This document shows, in pieces, positions 60,763 to 64,000 of a stretch of 64,000 nt of DNA (within the stretch, counting starts at the first letter, position 1; each line of letters begins with the position of its first letter). Location: contig JAUXNJ010000010.1 in assembly GCA_030682795.1 (NCBI GenBank), positions 112,660 through 176,659 on the forward strand. Direction: 5' to 3'. Source of the stretch: Sphingobacteriaceae bacterium (GTDB lineage: Bacteria > Bacteroidota > Bacteroidia > UBA7662). The notes beneath the pieces are model-generated. The model was not told where the DNA came from. It ran no database searches and saw nothing but the letters and a program-made list of their open reading frames with translations. Both the position numbers and the translations under genes were made by a program.

Positions 60763-62814
60763 ATGAGTACATTTTTAAAAGGGTTGGGTTGGGCTTGGCT
60801 ATTTAGCATCACCACAGTTTTTGGTCAGAGTTTGGTGAGCGTAAGCACCAACCAATTGCAATTTCAAACTACATCGGAGCTGGGGCTCGATAGCCTCACC
60901 CTTACCCTCAACAACGGCAGTGCCAATGCCATCGATTGCCGGGTGGTAACCTTCGACATTTACGAGCACAAGCCTTTTTGGACGCCAGATTCAGTCTTTA
61001 TTTTGGCTGCAGGCGCACAGCGCAACATCAAAGTGTATTTCAAGCCACAGCACAACATCCTTAACAACAGTGAGCTAATCATTCAAACCAATTCGGGCTT
61101 TGGGGCTTTGCGGGTGGATTTGCAGGGACAGGGCACCTATTCTCGCACCTATTATGCCAGCACGCAAAATACCGAGGGCGATGCATTGCGTACCGCTTTG
61201 AATGTGCGTTTGGCCTCCCCCTACACCCAGCTGGGCTACAGTGGCACCAACAATGCTCGTTTGCGGATGTTCGGCATCATCGATAATTGGAAAGTGAATG
61301 GCAGAGAGCCGTCTACCCCGCTGCCATATAAAAACGAATGTGTGTATACCGGTCGTACCATTACTTACAATGTGGGCGACTTTAATACAGGTACCCTCAA
61401 CAATGCTCCTTATCAGATGAATACCGAGCACACCTGGCCACAAAGCATGGGGGCTACTAACGAACCCATGCAAAGCGATTTACACCATTTGTACATCAGC
61501 GATGGGCCCGTGAATTCGGCTAGAGGTAACAAGCCCTTCGGCTGGGTTCCCAGTCCAACCCTCAATTATGCGGGAGGCTCTAAGGCCAATAGTACCACTT
61601 TTGAGCCGCGTGATGTGCACAAAGCAGGTGTTGCAGTGGCCATGTTGTATTTTTCAACCCGTTATTTTAATAACTCGAGCGTAAGCACTTCTTACATGAC
61701 TGCGAGTATGGAAAATGACCTGCGTGAGTGGGTGAAGCTTTTTCCGCCAGACAGTTTGCTACGTAATCGCAATGATGGTATAGAGTCGTTTCAGCAAAAC
61801 CGCAATCCTTACATCGACTACCCGCAATTCTTAGATCGAATGACGCAAGTGCGTGGCACAGCCGCCATTCCTGCTATTATGCGTGTGTATGTGAGCGATA
61901 CTGTAGTGAATTTGGGCCAGGTTTCGGCGGGTAGCAATGTCACCTACCGTGTGGTGGTGGTAAATAATGGTACACAGCCGGTTCAACTCAGTGGTATCCA
62001 GGTGAGCGGAACGGGTTTGAGCTATACCGGTTCTGCTTCGCAGACGATTGCCCGCGGCGAAGCGGTGGTGCTGGAGCTGCAATACAGCGGCAATGGCAAC
62101 CCTTTCAGCGGTAATTTGCAGTTTGGCACCAATGTACCGGGCGCGGCGACCTTCAACATTCCGGTGCAGGCTGGTGTAGGCGCTTCTACCTTGAGTGCTT
62201 TTTCGCTACTTGCCCCTTTTGATGGACTTACCTATGCCATTGAGGGCGACAGCAATGTGTTAATTAATTTCCGATGGCAGCCTGTTGTGGCCAATACGCC
62301 TGGCCAAATCACCTACAGTTTTGCCCTTGAAAATACTGCAACACCGAGTTTACCGCCAATTTTGATGCGTGCTGGCTTGCAGGATACGGTTTTATCGCTA
62401 CGCGTTGGCGAAATCAGTCGCCTGCTCGATTCCCTCAATGTGCAACCCAATCAAGTATTGGCATGCAGCTGGTTGGTGACCGCCAGCAGTGGGCCTTTGA
62501 GCCGCCAAGCCAATGCTGCGCGCAACATCAGCTTTCGTCGTGGGATATTGTCCTCAGTTGAAAATCAGGAGCAAACGCTACGCTTGTACCCCAATCCTGC
62601 CAACGATGTATTGTTTTTAGAAGCAGCTGGCATCACCGAAAGAAGTCAATTGCAGCTCCGCGACTTGAGCGGCCGCAGTTTACCGATTGTGGCGGAAACG
62701 GCTGACGGGAAAATCAGGTTGCGGGTTGATGGCTTGGCAGAAGGACTTTATTTTGCTTATCTTGTTACCGAAGGTGGTCTCCCACGAGTGTTGCCTTTTG
62801 TAATCAAACGCTAG
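60763..62814 (+). CDS. Secreted endonuclease I family nuclease with T9SS sorting domain
   Basis: 683 residues. Signal peptide (LGWAWLFSITTVFGQ), an N-terminal beta domain (about 22-120), then the endonuclease I domain (about 125-370) with its catalytic region NTEHTWPQSMG near 220 and SDLHHLYISDGPVNSARGN, plus a segment FEPRDVHKAGVAVAMLYF. A beta-sandwich (VVNLGQVSAGSNVTYRVVVV) and a second Ig-like region follow, and the end is a type A T9SS domain (LYPNPANDVLFLE, GLYFAYLV). It should degrade extracellular DNA/RNA, for nutrition or biofilm remodelling. The next gene's ATG follows its stop with no gap. Confidence 0.92.
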   Translation: MSTFLKGLGWAWLFSITTVFGQSLVSVSTNQLQFQTTSELGLDSLTLTLNNGSANAIDCRVVTFDIYEHKPFWTPDSVFILAAGAQRNIKVYFKPQHNILNNSELIIQTNSGFGALRVDLQGQGTYSRTYYASTQNTEGDALRTALNVRLASPYTQLGYSGTNNARLRMFGIIDNWKVNGREPSTPLPYKNECVYTGRTITYNVGDFNTGTLNNAPYQMNTEHTWPQSMGATNEPMQSDLHHLYISDGPVNSARGNKPFGWVPSPTLNYAGGSKANSTTFEPRDVHKAGVAVAMLYFSTRYFNNSSVSTSYMTASMENDLREWVKLFPPDSLLRNRNDGIESFQQNRNPYIDYPQFLDRMTQVRGTAAIPAIMRVYVSDTVVNLGQVSAGSNVTYRVVVVNNGTQPVQLSGIQVSGTGLSYTGSASQTIARGEAVVLELQYSGNGNPFSGNLQFGTNVPGAATFNIPVQAGVGASTLSAFSLLAPFDGLTYAIEGDSNVLINFRWQPVVANTPGQITYSFALENTATPSLPPILMRAGLQDTVLSLRVGEISRLLDSLNVQPNQVLACSWLVTASSGPLSRQANAARNISFRRGILSSVENQEQTLRLYPNPANDVLFLEAAGITERSQLQLRDLSGRSLPIVAETADGKIRLRVDGLAEGLYFAYLVTEGGLPRVLPFVIKR

Positions 62815-63177
62815 ATGCTGAAAATCCTTGCCCACCTCATCATCGCCGCCTTTGCGGTGATGATTGCGGCTTTTTTGCTGCCAGGAGTATATGTGCCCAA
62901 TTTTGTAACGGGTTTGCTTGTAACAGTGGTGCTGGTGCTACTCAATTTGTTTGTGAAGCCCTTGCTGGTATTGCTCACCATTCCGGTGACGGTGGTGACT
63001 TTCGGACTGTTTTTGCTGGTTATTAACGCTTTCATTATTCTGCTCACCTCCGAGCTTGTGCCTGCATTTAAAGTAGATGGTTTTGGGTACGCCTTGCTTT
63101 TTAGCTTGGTGTTTACTTTTGTACACAGCTTGTTGCAGCGGTTTAATGCAAGGCTAGAGTCACGCGATGGCCGCTAA
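62815..63177 (+). CDS. Holin-like four-helix membrane protein (phage holin family)
   Basis: 120 residues with four hydrophobic segments (LIIAAFAVMIAAFLLPGVYV, FVTGLLVTVVLVLLNLFVKP, LLVLLTIPVTVVTFGLFLLV, YALLFSLVFTFVHSLL) and a charged tail (NARLESRDGR). The sequence type matches the small 'phage holin family' (superfamily IV) proteins that occur widely outside prophages, including Bacteroidota. No other phage gene is present, so it is unlikely to be a phage remnant. It starts immediately after the nuclease stop codon and is probably translated from the same mRNA. Confidence 0.82.
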   Translation: MLKILAHLIIAAFAVMIAAFLLPGVYVPNFVTGLLVTVVLVLLNLFVKPLLVLLTIPVTVVTFGLFLLVINAFIILLTSELVPAFKVDGFGYALLFSLVFTFVHSLLQRFNARLESRDGR

Positions 63178-63242
63178 ATACAATCGGCCACATTTTGCTC
63201 CAACCAGCTGGGTTTCGATGTTTAACACCTTCAGCACATTGT

Positions 63243-63284
63243 GAAAATAAAAAAGGCCAATCCGCGTGGATTGGCCTTTTGCGT
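63243..63284. terminator. Bidirectional intrinsic terminator between holin-like gene and glnN
   Basis: A perfect 13-bp stem (63251-63263 with 63268-63280) and a 4-base loop. On the minus strand it is followed by TTTTTTATTTTC (glnN side); on the plus strand by TTTTGCG. Confidence 0.85.
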
Positions 63285-63296
63285 ATTGGCTGCCGC

Positions 63297-64000
63297 TTAT
63301 TTGATGTACAGCAATTCGCGGTACTTTGGCAACGGCCACAGCTCGTCGTCGGTAATGAGCTCGAGCTTGTCGGCATGGTAGCGGATATCGTCGAAAAACG
63401 GCTTCACCTGCTCGCAATAGCCAATGGCACGTTTACGGGCGTCTTCCACCTCATTAAGATGCTTGCGGGTGAGGCGCATGTCCTCTACCTTGCCAATGAT
63501 GATGTTGATGTGCTCGGTAATGCGGTGCAACATTTTGGTTTGGGCATCGAAAGCGGCACCATTCACGCCCAGGGCCTTCAAGCCGCTGAGGTTGGTGATG
63601 AGCTGGTTTTGGTAACCGATGGCAGCGGGCACAATCTTGGTGAGGGCCATGTCGCCGATGATGCGCGACTCAATCTGGATTTTTTTGATGTAGTCTTCGA
63701 GCAAAATTTCGTGGCGGGCCTCGATTTCACGCTTGCTGAATACGCCCATTTTGGTGAAGAGCTCGATGCTCTTTTTGGTCATCATGGCATCGAGGGCGTG
63801 CGGTGTGGTGCGCACATTCGGCAAACCACGCTTTTCAGCCTCCAAACGCCATTCTTCGCCGTAGCCATTGCCTTCAAAGCGGATTTTTTTGGTCTGCTTG
63901 ATGTATTTCTGGATGACGGTGAGTATGGCGGCATCGCGACTCTCGCCATTGCCGATGAGCTTGTCGACCTCTTCCTTAAACTCGTTGAGGGTTTTGGCCA
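63297..64000 (-). CDS. glnN: Glutamine synthetase type III, C-terminal part (start beyond window edge)
   Basis: The open frame enters from the right edge and runs 234 codons to a stop at 63297. Its sequence matches the C-terminal region of GlnN (GSIII), the ~720-residue dodecameric form common in Bacteroidota: IRFEGNGYGEEWRLEAEKRGL, TTPHALDAMMTKKSIELF, ARHEILLEDYIKKIQIESR and YHADKLELITDDELWPLPKYRELLYIK. It makes glutamine from glutamate and ammonia. A strong terminator follows. Confidence 0.93.
   Translation of the reverse strand, partial: AKTLNEFKEEVDKLIGNGESRDAAILTVIQKYIKQTKKIRFEGNGYGEEWRLEAEKRGLPNVRTTPHALDAMMTKKSIELFTKMGVFSKREIEARHEILLEDYIKKIQIESRIIGDMALTKIVPAAIGYQNQLITNLSGLKALGVNGAAFDAQTKMLHRITEHINIIIGKVEDMRLTRKHLNEVEDARKRAIGYCEQVKPFFDDIRYHADKLELITDDELWPLPKYRELLYIK

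Noticed and set aside
62815..63177. Prophage remnant suggested by a holin-family protein
   Set aside because: No other phage gene, integrase or attachment repeat is present, and this holin-like family is common as a chromosomal gene.

Overview
The window looks like chromosomal DNA of a member of the Bacteroidota. Three proteins end in type IX secretion (T9SS) sorting domains. Several genes have a TAnnTTTG -7 promoter box, Shine-Dalgarno sequences are essentially absent, and the right edge carries the C-terminal part of a type III glutamine synthetase (GlnN). Many outer-membrane and lipoprotein families are also typical of this phylum. Class or order cannot be fixed from the sequence alone. 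No transposase, integrase, rRNA, tRNA or CRISPR array was seen.

Layout. 1-15509 (all minus) is the most unusual part: one gene string running from a giant 3,677-residue adhesin through four pilin-like proteins to a PapD-like chaperone and an usher-like protein cut by the left edge. The adhesin combines about 16 autotransporter-type beta-strand repeats with a T9SS C-terminal domain, so two export logics (chaperone/usher and T9SS) meet in one locus. 15941-21879 (minus) holds three tandem paralogues with formylglycine-generating-enzyme-like folds that lack the catalytic cysteines. 22038-23881 is tryptophan 2,3-dioxygenase plus a WYL regulator. 23885-25305 is a repeat-rich accessory gap with a ParDE-type toxin-antitoxin pair and a broken small ORF.

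25385-44616 is a mixed housekeeping and envelope segment: RfbC and NhaD, a DUF5686 outer-membrane protein, a RecD-like helicase, a NatAB-like ABC exporter with a Ppx/GppA phosphatase, a TPR histidine kinase, a patatin-BamA fusion, an FkbM methyltransferase, an NrnA-like phosphoesterase, an FKBP lipoprotein, a 2-hydroxyacid dehydrogenase, RsmA and a SIMPL protein. 44863-51424 is a complete tripartite RND efflux operon led by its own TetR regulator. 51626-53304 is purK-purE. 53605-56168 holds two ice-binding-like (DUF3494) proteins, one T9SS-secreted with two domains and one a lipoprotein. 56301-60611 has a small basic lipoprotein, an AraC-type regulator, a nitroreductase and the copper pair copA/copZ-like. 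60763-63177 couples a T9SS-secreted endonuclease I to a holin-like membrane protein, and the window ends in glnN.

Regulatory reading. At least six genes (kynA, nrnA-like, rsmA, tetR, purK, endonuclease I) have a perfect TAnnTTTG box ending only 3-7 bases before the start codon, which points to leaderless mRNAs. Strong stem-loops flank the likely major pilin gene. Convincing intrinsic terminators follow the RND operon, both DUF3494 genes and glnN. Two intergenic regions 30 kb apart share the same composite short-repeat modules.
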